A DNA stretch of 41,631 nt from Clostridium sp. CAG:964 (GCA_000435335.1 FR891329.1:127540-169170); one strand, 5' to 3'; shown: positions 8,114 to 17,106, counted from the first letter of the stretch. Notes: generated by a model from the letters alone, not told the origin. Numbers and translations: made by a program.

Positions 8114-9526
8114 ATGACGCTTTTGGAATATCTGCAAGGCTATACAGATAAAAGCATTCTGCCAATGCATATGCCCGGGCATAAAAGAAAGGCAATGGCA
8201 CCATATTTGCACATTTTGGGTGCGGAGTATGATCTGACAGAAATAACCGGTATGGACGATTTGCACCAACCGGAGGGAATATTAAAGGAGTGTCAGCAAA
8301 AGGCACAAAAGCTGTGGCACAGTCAGCACAGCTTCTTTTTGGTAAACGGCAGTACCGTCGGCATTTTGGCGGGCATACGCAGCTGTACTAAAACAGGAGA
8401 TACGGTGCTTGTTGCACGAAACTGTCATAAAAGTGTGTACAATGCCATAGAGCTGTGCGGACTTAACCCTGTGTATATACTGCCGCAAATGCTAAAGAAA
8501 ATACCAAGCTATTCCTGCGTACAGCCGAGTCAGGTAGAGGAAGCTCTTAAAGTGCATAGTAATATAAGTGCTGTTATTATAACCAGCCCTACATACGAGG
8601 GAATTATAAGTGATACAGAGAGTATTGCAAGGGTGGCACACAGCTTTGGCGTACCTGTGTTGGTGGACGAGGCCCACGGAGCACATTTAGACCTTTCGCC
8701 GTACTTTACCGGAGGAGCAGTAAGGGCGGGAGCGGATATAGTGGTGCAGAGTCTGCACAAAACACTGCCGAGTCTGACGCAAACAGCTGTTTTGCACCTT
8801 AATTCAAGGCTTGTGTCGCCGCAGTCTGTACAGCGGCAGCTGTCTGTTTTCCAAACGAGCAGTCCGTCTTATTTGCTTATGTCGTCTATTGACAGCTGTA
8901 TTGAGCTTGTTCAAAACCGGCGGCTTTTTTTAAACTGGAGCAATAATCTTGAAGGCTTTAAAAAGCAGCTCCGGCGGCTAAGGTACTTAGAGGTTTTAAA
9001 TTATACAGAGAACAGTGAAAGTATATTCGCCTTTGACAAAAGCAAGCTTGTAATATCTGCGGCACACACTAATATTACAGGCGGCAGGCTGTTTGCATTG
9101 CTTAGGGATAAATATAAAATTGAGCTTGAAATGTGCGGCGGAGATTATGCAATAGCAATGACCTCTATGGCAGACAGCCAAGAGGATTTAAGCATACTGG
9201 CTGATGCTTTGCTGAGCATTGACAAAGCCTTACTGTCTGTAAACAGAAGTCCGCTGTGCACAACTATTAAGGCACTGCCAAAAAGAAATATGAGCATAGC
9301 ACAGGCTCTTGAAAGCCCTAAAAAAGTTATTGATAAGCAGCTTAGCAAGGACTCTGTGTGTGCAGAATATATATGGCTGTATCCGCCGGGAATACCTATT
9401 ATTACTCCGGGCGAAGCAGTTAACGACGAAACCCTTTCAATAATAGCAGCGGCGGAAGAAAACAAAATGAATTTGCAGAAAACTTTTTCAAACGGAAAAG
9501 ATGATATTGCAGTAGTAGAAAAGTAA
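8114..9526 (+). CDS. Orn/Lys/Arg decarboxylase-family PLP enzyme
   Basis: A 470-residue fold-type I PLP enzyme of the bacterial ornithine/lysine/arginine decarboxylase group, which makes polyamines such as cadaverine, putrescine or agmatine. Visible are the N-terminal HMPGHKRK motif (20-26), VDEAHGAH with Asp185 and His188 that hold the cofactor, and SLHKTLPSLTQ with Lys216 as the Schiff-base residue. The C-terminal part (YPPGIPIITPGE) is also typical. It is the short form without the wing domain, as in Bacillus SpeA/YaaO. The substrate cannot be told from sequence. RBS GGAGG at 8102-8106. Confidence 0.9.
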   Translation: MTLLEYLQGYTDKSILPMHMPGHKRKAMAPYLHILGAEYDLTEITGMDDLHQPEGILKECQQKAQKLWHSQHSFFLVNGSTVGILAGIRSCTKTGDTVLVARNCHKSVYNAIELCGLNPVYILPQMLKKIPSYSCVQPSQVEEALKVHSNISAVIITSPTYEGIISDTESIARVAHSFGVPVLVDEAHGAHLDLSPYFTGGAVRAGADIVVQSLHKTLPSLTQTAVLHLNSRLVSPQSVQRQLSVFQTSSPSYLLMSSIDSCIELVQNRRLFLNWSNNLEGFKKQLRRLRYLEVLNYTENSESIFAFDKSKLVISAAHTNITGGRLFALLRDKYKIELEMCGGDYAIAMTSMADSQEDLSILADALLSIDKALLSVNRSPLCTTIKALPKRNMSIAQALESPKKVIDKQLSKDSVCAEYIWLYPPGIPIITPGEAVNDETLSIIAAAEENKMNLQKTFSNGKDDIAVVEK

Positions 9527-9538
9527 AATAAAACTCCC

Positions 9539-9570
9539 TTTTGCATATATGCAAAATTATTCTTTTTGTA
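9539..9570 (+). terminator. AT-rich palindromic hairpin after the decarboxylase gene
   Basis: TTTTGCATATATGCAAAA (9539-9556) is a perfect 18-bp palindrome, followed by a T-rich run. It is a weak terminator candidate. The rest of the 9527-9731 gap holds only the promoter below. Confidence 0.4.
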
Positions 9571-9635
9571 CAAATGAAATGATGTAACCGGTAAAAAAGC
9601 AGCTTAAGCTTTTCTCTGATATTAACTTTATTTCA

Positions 9636-9664
9636 TTGAAAATTTTTGCGGTATGTGGTATCAT
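9636..9664 (+). promoter_or_regulatory. Promoter of the M50 protease-scpAB operon
   Basis: TTGAAA (9636-9641), 17-nt spacer, TATCAT (9659-9664), 67 nt before the start codon of the protease gene. Confidence 0.6.
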
Positions 9665-9731
9665 TTACTATAAATAATTTTATGCTTTTCTTTTTGAATA
9701 TGCTTTTTACAGGTGATTATGGAGGAATATT

Positions 9732-10418
9732 ATGTTAAGAAGTTTATTGTCAGGCTCACTTACAATGCAGGACGCTGTAATGGAGATACTTGCCGTTGTA
9801 ATGATAGTGTTTTTAGTATTGCCGCTGCACGAGATGGCACACGGCTTTGTAGCCTACAAGCTGGGTGATAACACAGCTAAAAATATGGGCAGACTGCGCT
9901 TTAACCCTATGGCTCATGTAGACCCTATAGGTGCGTTAATGATACTGTTTGTCGGCTTTGGCTGGGCGAAGCCTGTACCTGTAAATCCACGAAATTTTAA
10001 AAATCCAAAGGCAGGCATGGCTGTTACAGCCTTGGCAGGCCCGGTAAGCAACCTTTTGGCAGGCTTTGCGGCCGCTTTACTGTACAATGTTGCGGCTATT
10101 GTGGCTACCAATGTTTCGTTGTCAACAGGTGCGTGGGAGCTTATAAACATATTCTTTATCTATTTTATATCTATAAATATCTCGCTTGCGGTGTTTAATC
10201 TTATTCCTATACCGCCTCTTGACGGTTCAAAAATACTTTTTGCTTTTTTGCCTGACCGTATTGTGTATAAAGCGTATCAGAACGAGCAAGTATTAAGTAT
10301 AGTGCTTATTGTTTTAATATTTACAGGCGTGTTGACAGGGCCGCTATCATATTTGCAGAATATTCTTACTAACTGGGTGTTTCACCTGGCGTCCTTGCCT
10401 TTTGCAGCATTTTGGTAA
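9732..10418 (+). CDS. Site-2 protease (M50) family membrane metallopeptidase
   Basis: A 228-residue intramembrane protease-like protein. The zinc motif is HEMAH (His33, Glu34, His37) in the first membrane segment and the third ligand is Asp164 in NLIPIPPLDGSKI. The FNP and NPRNFKNPKAGM segments are typical of the short YwhC/Rip-like subgroup that usually sits beside scpA-scpB in Clostridia, as here. The natural substrate is unknown. RBS GGAGG upstream; 19 nt to scpA. Confidence 0.9.
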   Translation: MLRSLLSGSLTMQDAVMEILAVVMIVFLVLPLHEMAHGFVAYKLGDNTAKNMGRLRFNPMAHVDPIGALMILFVGFGWAKPVPVNPRNFKNPKAGMAVTALAGPVSNLLAGFAAALLYNVAAIVATNVSLSTGAWELINIFFIYFISINISLAVFNLIPIPPLDGSKILFAFLPDRIVYKAYQNEQVLSIVLIVLIFTGVLTGPLSYLQNILTNWVFHLASLPFAAFW

Positions 10419-10437
10419 GAATTAAGGAGGTTCTTTT

Positions 10438-11166
10438 TTGAACGGCGAGCCTATAGTTTTAAAGTACAAGGTGTCCGATTTTGAGGGCCCTCTTGATATG
10501 CTTTTGCAGCTTATTGCAAAGCATAAAATGGATATATACGATATTGAAATTTCTGCACTTTTGGAGCAGTATATGGAGCAGATAAACCAAATGCAGGAGA
10601 ACCAAATGGATATTTCCAGTGAGTTTTTGGAAATGGCTTCCAGGCTTGTTTATATAAAATCTGTTTCACTGCTGCCAAAGCACGAAGAGGCCGAGGAGCT
10701 GAAGAAAGAGCTTGAAGGTCAGTTGCTTGAATACCAAGAGTGCAGAAAAATGGCAAAACAGCTGGGCAGTATAGCCTGCTATGATATTTTTGTAAAAGGT
10801 CCGTCAAATATAAAGTTTGATATGACCTACACCCGCATACACCAAAGCGAGGACATTGCCAAGGCATTTGCAGCCGCAGCCGGCAGAGGCAAAAGCAAGC
10901 TGCCGCCTCCACGGGAGGCCTTTAGCGGTATAGTAGAGCGTAAGATAGTTTCGGTAAGCTCCAGGGTTGTTTATGTGCTTAGAAAGCTTTGGGGCGGCAC
11001 AGCCGTAAAATACAGAAAGCTGTTTGAGGACGGCAGCCCGAAATCGGAGCTTGTGGCAACATTTTTGGCGGTTTTGGAGCTTGTAAAAAACAGCAGAATT
11101 CGTATAGAGGGCGACGGTGACAATGCAGATGTTATACTTATGAGAAAGGATAAGTCCGGTGAATAA
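10438..11166 (+). CDS. scpA: Segregation and condensation protein A
   Basis: ScpA is the kleisin subunit that bridges SMC heads in the bacterial condensin. The 242-residue protein begins YKVSDFEGPLDMLLQLI, the hallmark N-terminal motif, and has the acidic helical middle and winged-helix C-terminus. The start is TTG at 10438 after AAGGAGG. It overlaps scpB by 8 nt, so the pair is translationally coupled. Confidence 0.95.
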   Translation: MNGEPIVLKYKVSDFEGPLDMLLQLIAKHKMDIYDIEISALLEQYMEQINQMQENQMDISSEFLEMASRLVYIKSVSLLPKHEEAEELKKELEGQLLEYQECRKMAKQLGSIACYDIFVKGPSNIKFDMTYTRIHQSEDIAKAFAAAAGRGKSKLPPPREAFSGIVERKIVSVSSRVVYVLRKLWGGTAVKYRKLFEDGSPKSELVATFLAVLELVKNSRIRIEGDGDNADVILMRKDKSGE

Positions 11167-11764
11167 TACTGAAATAAAGTGTGCTATAGAGGCTATATTG
11201 TTTGCAAACGGAGGGCCGGTAAGCATAGACAGTTTGTCGAATGCACTTGATGAAAAAATGCCTCAGGTTAAGCTGATGCTTGATGAATTAACAGAAGAAT
11301 ATAACAGCAGTACACACGGTATTGCCATTATCCGTTTAGAGGACAGCTACCAAATGTGCAGCAAAAAGGAATATGGTGAGTACATACGCCGAATAATGGA
11401 TTTAAAGCGAAACACACCTCTTTCCCAAGCTGCTTTGGAGGTGCTTGCGGTAATAGCCTACAATCAGCCTGTAACCAAGGCGTTTGTAGAGCAGGTAAGA
11501 GGTGTTGACTGCTCCGGTGTAGTAGGCAGTTTAACAACAAAAGGTCTTATAGAAGAAAAGGGCAGACTGGAGCTTCCGGGCAGACCGTTGCTTTACGGTA
11601 CAACAGACAATTTTTTAAGATGCTTTCAGTTGGAATCCTTAGATGACCTGCCGCCGTTGCCTAAGCCTGAAAATGACGAAAGCGGAAAGGCTGAAAATAC
11701 AGACGCAGAGCTTGAAGAAGCTATAGAAAAGGCGACAGATGAAATTATAGATAATATAAACTGA
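11159..11764 (+). CDS. scpB: Segregation and condensation protein B
   Basis: ScpB dimer stabilises the ScpA-SMC complex. The 201-residue protein has two winged-helix domains (CAIEAILFANGGPVSIDSL; LSQAALEVLAVIAYNQPVTK) and an acidic tail. The start is a GTG inside the end of scpA. The DUF2953 gene follows after 32 nt. Confidence 0.95.
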   Translation: MNNTEIKCAIEAILFANGGPVSIDSLSNALDEKMPQVKLMLDELTEEYNSSTHGIAIIRLEDSYQMCSKKEYGEYIRRIMDLKRNTPLSQAALEVLAVIAYNQPVTKAFVEQVRGVDCSGVVGSLTTKGLIEEKGRLELPGRPLLYGTTDNFLRCFQLESLDDLPPLPKPENDESGKAENTDAELEEAIEKATDEIIDNIN

Positions 11765-11796
11765 TTTTGTCAGTGCCGTAATTTTAGGGAGGAGCA

Positions 11797-12480
11797 GTGT
11801 ATATGACAGCACTTATTGTTATACTAATAATAATTGCCGCTGTAGCTGTGCTGCTGTTAATTCCGCTGAATCTGTATATAAGCTACAGCGAAAGCAAAAC
11901 TCTTGTGTGGCTTAGATATTTATTTATTAAATACAAACTTTATCCCGAAAAGCAGAAGAAAAAGAAGAAAGAAAAAAAAGAGCCTGCTGCTAAAAGGGCT
12001 GAAAGCGAAAAAAAGCCTAAGGAGAGCTTTTTTAAAAAGCTGGTAAAGGTGCAGGGGGTAAAGGGGCTTATAAGTATTTTGAAAGAGGCTCTTAGCATTT
12101 TAAAACAATTTTTAGAGGATTTCACAAAGCATATTCTTGTAAGAAGGCTTACAATTAATATTGTTACAGGCGGAGAGGACGCCGCCGCATCGGCAATGAA
12201 CTTTGGCTATGTGTGTGACGCAGTCTACCCTGCTATAGGTGCATTGTCGGGGCTGGTTACGCTTTGCAGAGTGCCTGAGGTAGAGGTTAAGCCCGACTTT
12301 TACAGCAAAAGCTCAAGGGTAACACTGTATGCTCACATTGCAGTAAGGCCGGCATTTATAATAGCCGCAGTAGTTACAAAGGGCATAAAGGCTCTAAAGC
12401 TCTATATGCGAGTTACTGCCTCTGTTGACAACGATAATGCAAATGCAAATACAAATACAAATAAACAGCCTGCAAAATAA
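11797..12480 (+). CDS. DUF2953 family membrane-anchored protein
   Basis: A 227-residue protein with one N-terminal membrane helix (VILIIIAAVAVLLLIPLNLY), a YLFIKYKLYP element, a strongly basic Lys-rich linker (~45-75) and a C-terminal domain containing TGGEDAAASAMNFGYVCDAVY. This arrangement and its place between scpB and gerW match the clostridial DUF2953 protein, whose role is unknown but sporulation-linked by context. Start is GTG 11797 or ATG 11803. The tail is low-complexity (Asn/Ala/Thr repeats). Confidence 0.8.
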   Translation: MYMTALIVILIIIAAVAVLLLIPLNLYISYSESKTLVWLRYLFIKYKLYPEKQKKKKKEKKEPAAKRAESEKKPKESFFKKLVKVQGVKGLISILKEALSILKQFLEDFTKHILVRRLTINIVTGGEDAAASAMNFGYVCDAVYPAIGALSGLVTLCRVPEVEVKPDFYSKSSRVTLYAHIAVRPAFIIAAVVTKGIKALKLYMRVTASVDNDNANANTNTNKQPAK

Positions 12481-12562
12481 GCAGGTGTATATTATATTTT
12501 AACAGGCAAATTAAAAATTAATTTACATCATAAATTATATAACTTTTAGGAAGGTGCAAAAA

Positions 12563-13018
12563 ATGGAAAATAAACAACCACTTGAAAGCCTAATGGATAC
12601 CACAATGGACAAAATAAGACAAATGGTAGATGTAAACACCGTTATAGGCACACCTGTAAATTCACCGGACGGCACTATTATTATACCTGTGTCAAAGGTG
12701 GCTTATGGCTTTGCTTCGGGCGGCTCAAGCTTTGTGGCAAAATCATCGCCAAACAAAGACCTTTTTGGCGGCGGTACAGGTGCAGGCGTTACAATAAACC
12801 CTATTGCATTTATTGTGATTTCAAACGGTGACGCCAAGGTAGTAAGCATTGATACGCCAAATTCAGGTGTAGCTGAAAAGGCGCTGGCTATGGCACCGGA
12901 TTTAATAGACAAAATTACGGCTTTATTTGGCAAGGACGAAAAGGAGGAGGCCGACCAACAGCAGGATGACATAGCTGTTGACGACCAACCTCAACAGGAA
13001 AGCGACGATAATAACTAA
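12563..13018 (+). CDS. gerW: GerW (YtfJ) family spore protein
   Basis: A 151-residue protein starting MENKQPLESLMDTTMDKIRQ with IGTPVNSPDGTIIIPVSKVAYGFASGG, the signature of the YtfJ/GerW family found in spores. The C-terminus is acidic and Gln/Asp rich. ATG 12563 is preferred because AGGAAGG lies 8 nt upstream; the GTG at 12554 would overlap that site. In Clostridia this gene regularly sits between DUF2953 and dacF, as here. Confidence 0.92.
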   Translation: MENKQPLESLMDTTMDKIRQMVDVNTVIGTPVNSPDGTIIIPVSKVAYGFASGGSSFVAKSSPNKDLFGGGTGAGVTINPIAFIVISNGDAKVVSIDTPNSGVAEKALAMAPDLIDKITALFGKDEKEEADQQQDDIAVDDQPQQESDDNN

Positions 13019-13121
13019 CAATCATACTGTAGTTAATAAAGGCGTGTTGTAATATATTGCTCCGCTTTAACATAAAATCATTTAGTTAAGAATATTTGTG
13101 TTATGGATAATGGAGTGATAT

Positions 13122-14270
13122 TTGTTGAAATGGTGGCTGTCTGTTACTGCGTGCGTGGTTTTAATTTTTGCGGTGTGCTTTTCCGCTGCTGCCGACAGTA
13201 ACGATAAAACAGATGTATCTGTGTCTGCTCGCTGTGCGGTTTTGTACTGTGCAAATAATAACAGCGTTGTTTTTGAAAAAAACGCCTATAAAAAAATGAG
13301 TATGGCAAGTACAACTAAAATTATGACCTCTCTGATAGCCTTGGAAAACGCACAGGCAAACGACAAGGAGGTTGCTTTTACAAAGGAAATGATTGCCGAG
13401 GGCTCCTCTATGTATCTTAAAGAGGGCTACAGGCTTAGACTGTCTGACTTGGCTGTAGGCATGATGACTGTTTCGGGGAATGATGCGGCAAATGCCGCCG
13501 CTGTTTCTATAGCCGGCTCTGTTGACGAGTTTTCAAAGCTAATGAACGAAAAGGCAGAGCAAATCGGTATGAATTCCACCAATTTTGTAACACCCTCCGG
13601 CTTAGATGATGATAACCACTATTCCACAGCGTATGATATGGCACTGCTTATGAATTACGCCTTATCTAACAGCAGCTTTGCAGAGCTTACAGCAAAAAAG
13701 ACGGCAGAAGTAACCTTTATACAGCCAAAGGATATGACTATAAGCTACAGAAACCACAACAGGCTTTTGTCGCTGTATCAATATTGTACAGGCGGCAAAA
13801 CAGGCTTTACAAAAAAATCCGGCAGATGCCTGGTTACCTCTGCCGAAAAAGACGGTGTGTGCCTAATAGCGGTCACCTTGAATGCACCGGACGATTGGAA
13901 CGACCATATTAATATGTACAGCTATGGCTTTTCAAGGCTTACAGCTGTAAAAAATGCAGACAAAAATTTTTCATTTAAAGCCGATGTGGTAGGCGGTATG
14001 ACAGACACAGTAGAGGTTAGGCCTGCGGCGGCTGTTGATTATGTTAAGCAGACCGACAGCGATGACGGCATAAGCAGAAGGGTTATTATAAACAGCTTTC
14101 TGTATGCTCCCCTTGAAAAGGGGCAGGTAGTTGGCAGAGCGGAATATTATTCAGAGGGAAAGACTGTTTGCACTATACCCTTGATTACCGAAAAAGCTGT
14201 TGATTACAAAGAAAAAGAAAAATCTTTTTTTGAAAATATCTTTGACTGGTGTGCAGGAGTTTTTAAATAG
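13122..14270 (+). CDS. dacF: D-alanyl-D-alanine carboxypeptidase (DacF-type PBP)
   Basis: A 382-residue low-molecular-weight penicillin-binding protein that trims stem peptides of peptidoglycan. Motifs are STTK at 63-66 (catalytic Ser63), SGN at 118-120 and KTG at 226-228, followed by a PBP5-like C-terminal domain. Residues 1-24 look like a signal peptide (WLSVTACVVLIFAVCFSAAA). The start is TTG 13122, with GGAG 6 nt upstream. Context next to gerW suggests a role in spore cortex, as for Bacillus DacF. Confidence 0.92.
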   Translation: MLKWWLSVTACVVLIFAVCFSAAADSNDKTDVSVSARCAVLYCANNNSVVFEKNAYKKMSMASTTKIMTSLIALENAQANDKEVAFTKEMIAEGSSMYLKEGYRLRLSDLAVGMMTVSGNDAANAAAVSIAGSVDEFSKLMNEKAEQIGMNSTNFVTPSGLDDDNHYSTAYDMALLMNYALSNSSFAELTAKKTAEVTFIQPKDMTISYRNHNRLLSLYQYCTGGKTGFTKKSGRCLVTSAEKDGVCLIAVTLNAPDDWNDHINMYSYGFSRLTAVKNADKNFSFKADVVGGMTDTVEVRPAAAVDYVKQTDSDDGISRRVIINSFLYAPLEKGQVVGRAEYYSEGKTVCTIPLITEKAVDYKEKEKSFFENIFDWCAGVFK

Positions 14271-14374
14271 ATTTTTTGGAATATAGAAAATCGGCAAAAA
14301 GCCTTAAACGCTAAGGCTTGGAATTATAAAGTAAAAAGGCAGAACACTATGTGTACAGCCGGAAAGAGGATTTT

Positions 14375-15133
14375 ATGAATAATAACAATGGCTTGGTAAG
14401 ACTGCAAAAATATATGGCAGACTTAGGAATTGCCTCCAGAAGAAAGTCAGAGCAGATGATAGCTGACGGTATGGTAAAGGTAAACGGCAGAACTGCCACA
14501 ATAGGCGACAAGGTAAACCCTAAAAGGGATAAGGTTACTGTAAGGGGCAGAAAAATTGCCGCCGGAGCGAAGGCTAAAAGATACTACATTATGCTGAATA
14601 AGCCCAGAGGCTATGTTACCACTATGAGCGACGAAATGGGCAGAAAGTGCGTGGCAGAGCTGGTAAAGGATATACCTGCAAGAATATATCCGGTAGGCAG
14701 ACTGGACAGAGATTCCGAGGGCTTACTGCTAATGACAAACGACGGTGAATTTGCCAACAGGGTTACGCACCCCTCTAAGCATGTTTACAAGGTTTACCGT
14801 GTAACTGTAAGGCCGGCTATAAATGAGGAGCAGCTTGTTGAAATGAGCAGCGGTATGGTTATTGACGGCAAAAAAACAGCACCGGCAGAGGTAAGGGTTG
14901 TTCAGCGTGAAGAGGGCAGGTGTGTTCTTGAAATAATTCTGCGTGAGGGCAGAAACAGACAAATCAGAAAAATGTGCGAGCAGCTTGGCTTAGAGGTGCC
15001 ACGACTTAAGCGTATTGCTGTAGGTCAGGTTAAGCTGGGCGGGCTAAAATCAGGTGCATGGAGAGAGCTTACAAAGGACGAGGTTCACCGTCTGCAGGCA
15101 AACTCCAATACAACGGAGGTTGACTATTATTAA
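14375..15133 (+). CDS. rluB: rRNA pseudouridine synthase, RluB-type
   Basis: A 253-residue pseudouridine synthase with an N-terminal S4 RNA-binding domain (RLQKYMADLGIASRRKSEQM) and the catalytic motif GRLDRDSEGLLL with Asp111. The family modifies the 23S rRNA A-site helix. ATG 14375 follows AAAGAGGA; the upstream in-frame GTG at 14351 lacks a comparable site. A strong terminator follows. Confidence 0.94.
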   Translation: MNNNNGLVRLQKYMADLGIASRRKSEQMIADGMVKVNGRTATIGDKVNPKRDKVTVRGRKIAAGAKAKRYYIMLNKPRGYVTTMSDEMGRKCVAELVKDIPARIYPVGRLDRDSEGLLLMTNDGEFANRVTHPSKHVYKVYRVTVRPAINEEQLVEMSSGMVIDGKKTAPAEVRVVQREEGRCVLEIILREGRNRQIRKMCEQLGLEVPRLKRIAVGQVKLGGLKSGAWRELTKDEVHRLQANSNTTEVDYY

Positions 15134-15160
15134 AGCATATATTTGCACTTAAACCATAAA

Positions 15161-15206
15161 AAAGCAGCGGCAGCAAGGTTTTTTCCTGCTGCCGCTGCTT
15201 TTAATT
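15161..15206 (+). terminator. Strong terminator after rluB
   Basis: A 15-bp perfect stem (15161-15175 with 15187-15201) rich in GC, closing at AAAGCAGCGGCAGCA/TGCTGCCGCTGCTTT, is followed by T residues. It ends the operon that starts at the M50 protease. Confidence 0.9.
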
Positions 15207-15302
15207 AAGGGGTTATATGGGTTTAGTGTGTAGATGTTAGCTTATTAATAATTTTTACGGAGTTTATTAATTTTTACTGATTTGTTTTTAAAGAGCTTTT
15301 GT

Positions 15303-15548
15303 TTATATAGAGGTAGGCTGTTGCTCTAAAAGACAGTCCTCAATAATAACAGGTAAATGAACAAGCTCCACATTGAAGTTGTTGCATTTGTCTGCAAATG
15401 CGGTGGCATCGTCCTGCTTTAAAAATATGTCCGATATATGTGCAAGCTCTTTGCCTGTTTCATTGCTGTAGGCACATATCCCGTAGGCTGTGTATTTGCC
15501 CAAAGCATTGTTTATAATTTTTTCACAAATAACCCTGTATGTAACCAT
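15303..15548 (-). CDS. Small hypothetical protein (possibly DUF6514-like)
   Basis: An 81-residue protein (MVTYRVICEKIINNALGKYTAYGICAY...) with the pattern 'xYGI...E..DISxxxxxAxxFxxxCNxxxVxxxHLxxVIEDxL' seen in small clostridial proteins annotated DUF6514. Start 15548 is chosen because GGAGG lies 5 nt upstream; the frame extends 7 codons further. It is alone on the minus strand between two plus-strand units. Function unknown. Confidence 0.7.
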   Translation of the reverse strand: MVTYRVICEKIINNALGKYTAYGICAYSNETGKELAHISDIFLKQDDATAFADKCNNFNVELVHLPVIIEDCLLEQQPTSI

Positions 15549-15753
15549 CTGTTCCTCCGTAAAAAACAAACTGTCATTTCCTTGATGCGTTTTTTACTAT
15601 ATGTTTATTATAATTGAATAGTCAAAATTTTGTTAAATGTTTTGAAATTGACGGCTTTTTAAATGAAAATGACACACGAAATTTGTATAATATTATAAAA
15701 TTATATTTGTCTGCATTTTTCGACAAAAATCGAGCTATGATTTGCAAATTTTA

Positions 15754-15762
15754 TGGTATAAT
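15754..15762 (+). promoter_or_regulatory. Extended -10 promoter of the LytTR regulator
   Basis: TGGTATAAT is an extended -10 box with no good -35, 84 nt before the start codon, which suits an activator-dependent promoter. The rest of 15570-15845 is AT-rich and shows no gene. Confidence 0.5.
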
Positions 15763-15845
15763 GTACCTGTAGAGAATTTTGCCATTTATCTACGGTTATT
15801 ATTTGTAATTTTGTTGTTAGTGTAATGTAAGGAGAAGCAGGGGAT

Positions 15846-16562
15846 ATGTTTATAGGTATTTGTGACGATAGCTCACTCGACAGAGATATTATAGCTGACT
15901 TTCTGAGTAATTATTTTAGCGAAAAGGGTATTGAATACAGAATTAACATATATGAAAACGGCTCAAACCTAATATACGATATTCAGGACGGTGCTCTGCC
16001 GGATATTATATTTTTGGATATTTATTTAGAAAACGGAGAAATGGGCATAGAGGTTGCAAGAAAGCTGAGGCAGAATAACTACTGCGGAAGTATAGTCTTT
16101 TTAACGGCAAGTGCAGACTTTGCCATAGACAGCTACGATGTAGAGGCCAGCGGCTATTTGCTGAAGCCGCACAGCTACGAAAAGCTTTGCGGCGTTATGG
16201 ACAGAATAGTAAAAAATATTACGGTTGATTTTAAATCGTACAATATAAGCGTCCGTGGCGGCATTGTTCGTATTCCTCGCAAAAATATTACATATGTTGA
16301 AAGCAATAATTCAAAGTGCATCGTACATACAAGCAAGAACGAGGAGTATACTGTGTACAAACGCCTTAGCGAAATAGAGCAGGAGCTTAATGACAGATGC
16401 TTTTTAAGGTGTCACCAAAGCTTTTTGGTTAATATGGACTATATACTAAGGGCGGATAAGGAATTTACTCTTACTAACGGTGATACTGTGTCTATACGGC
16501 AAAGAAGCTTAAAAATGATGAAGAAGATGTATTTGGATTATTTAAAAGAAAAAGAAGGTTAG
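15846..16562 (+). CDS. LytTR response regulator (orphan)
   Basis: A 238-residue regulator with an N-terminal receiver domain (acidic pair D7/D8, phospho-acceptor D58 in IIFLDIYLENG, T87, K107) and a C-terminal LytTR DNA-binding domain (~140-236; VRIPRKNITYVESNNSKCIVH, FLRCHQSFLVNMDYI). AgrA/LytR-type regulators normally have a histidine kinase partner next door; none is present here. RBS AAGGAG upstream. The 56-aa gene downstream may share its transcript. Confidence 0.92.
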   Translation: MFIGICDDSSLDRDIIADFLSNYFSEKGIEYRINIYENGSNLIYDIQDGALPDIIFLDIYLENGEMGIEVARKLRQNNYCGSIVFLTASADFAIDSYDVEASGYLLKPHSYEKLCGVMDRIVKNITVDFKSYNISVRGGIVRIPRKNITYVESNNSKCIVHTSKNEEYTVYKRLSEIEQELNDRCFLRCHQSFLVNMDYILRADKEFTLTNGDTVSIRQRSLKMMKKMYLDYLKEKEG

Positions 16563-16612
16563 CCTTTGAATAGCATTGCCATAGCTGCATATAATACTCA
16601 AGAGGTGATTAT

Positions 16613-16783
16613 ATGGCAAATATTAATGGTCTTGACAGAGAGGCTAAGGAGTATTTTTACTCTCTGCCTCTTGCGGTTCAGGAAAAGGTAATAGAAAGCA
16701 ATCTCCAAATTACCTGCCGTGAGGATATTCAAAGGTATTTTACCAATGTAATAAATCTCAAAAATGACCGGTTTAGTAACTAA
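16613..16783 (+). CDS. Small conserved-looking protein, 56 aa
   Basis: An ORF of 56 codons starting MANINGLDREAKEYFYSLP and ending NLKNDRFSN, with AGAGGTGA 6 nt before the ATG. The pattern (GL..EA.EYF.SLP..VQE.I......ITC.EDI..Y) resembles very small hypothetical proteins I have seen in Clostridia, but no function is known to me. It lies 50 nt after the LytTR regulator. The stop codon overlaps a hairpin (16765-16773 with 16782-16790, TGACCGGTT/AACCGGTCA). Confidence 0.6.
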   Translation: MANINGLDREAKEYFYSLPLAVQEKVIESNLQITCREDIQRYFTNVINLKNDRFSN

Positions 16784-16799
16784 CCGGTCAAATTTGCAT

Positions 16800-16845
16800 A
16801 ATCTGTAAATAATGATAATAAGAATAATGGATTATTTCACAGATT
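16800..16845. promoter_or_regulatory. Long imperfect inverted repeat upstream of feoA
   Basis: AATCTGTAAATAAT (16800-16813) and ATTATTTCACAGATT (16831-16845) are complementary except for one extra base, separated by 17 nt of A/T-rich sequence. It ends 14 nt before the feoA GTG. It could be an operator for a metal-responsive repressor or a leader hairpin; sequence alone does not decide. Confidence 0.5.
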
Positions 16846-16859
16846 GGTGATGATTAAAG

Positions 16860-17102
16860 GTGAATAAAGAAGCAAGCACTTTAAATCGGGTTCCTATCGG
16901 AAAAAAATGTGTGGTTGATTGCCTGCTGTCCGTCGGGAAACAGCGACGGCGGCTGCTGGATTTGGGTTTAACACAGGGTACTGTTGTAGAGCCTGTTCAA
17001 AAAAGCCCGCTTGGCAGTCTGCGTGCATACGAAATTCGTGGAGGGGTTATTGCACTGCGGTATGAAGACGCAGTGTGCGTAAGGGTGTTATACAGCAGCT
17101 GA
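16860..17102 (+). CDS. feoA: FeoA domain protein
   Basis: An 80-residue SH3-like FeoA protein: NRVPIGKKCVVDCLL, RRRLLDLGLTQGTVVEPVQKSPLG and GGVIALRYEDA are the family's elements. FeoA assists the FeoB ferrous-iron transporter. No feoB follows: the gene ends at a terminator, so it is a solitary FeoA. Start is GTG 16860, with GGTGAT about 8 nt upstream. Confidence 0.85.
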   Translation: MNKEASTLNRVPIGKKCVVDCLLSVGKQRRRLLDLGLTQGTVVEPVQKSPLGSLRAYEIRGGVIALRYEDAVCVRVLYSS

Positions 17103-17106
17103 ATTC

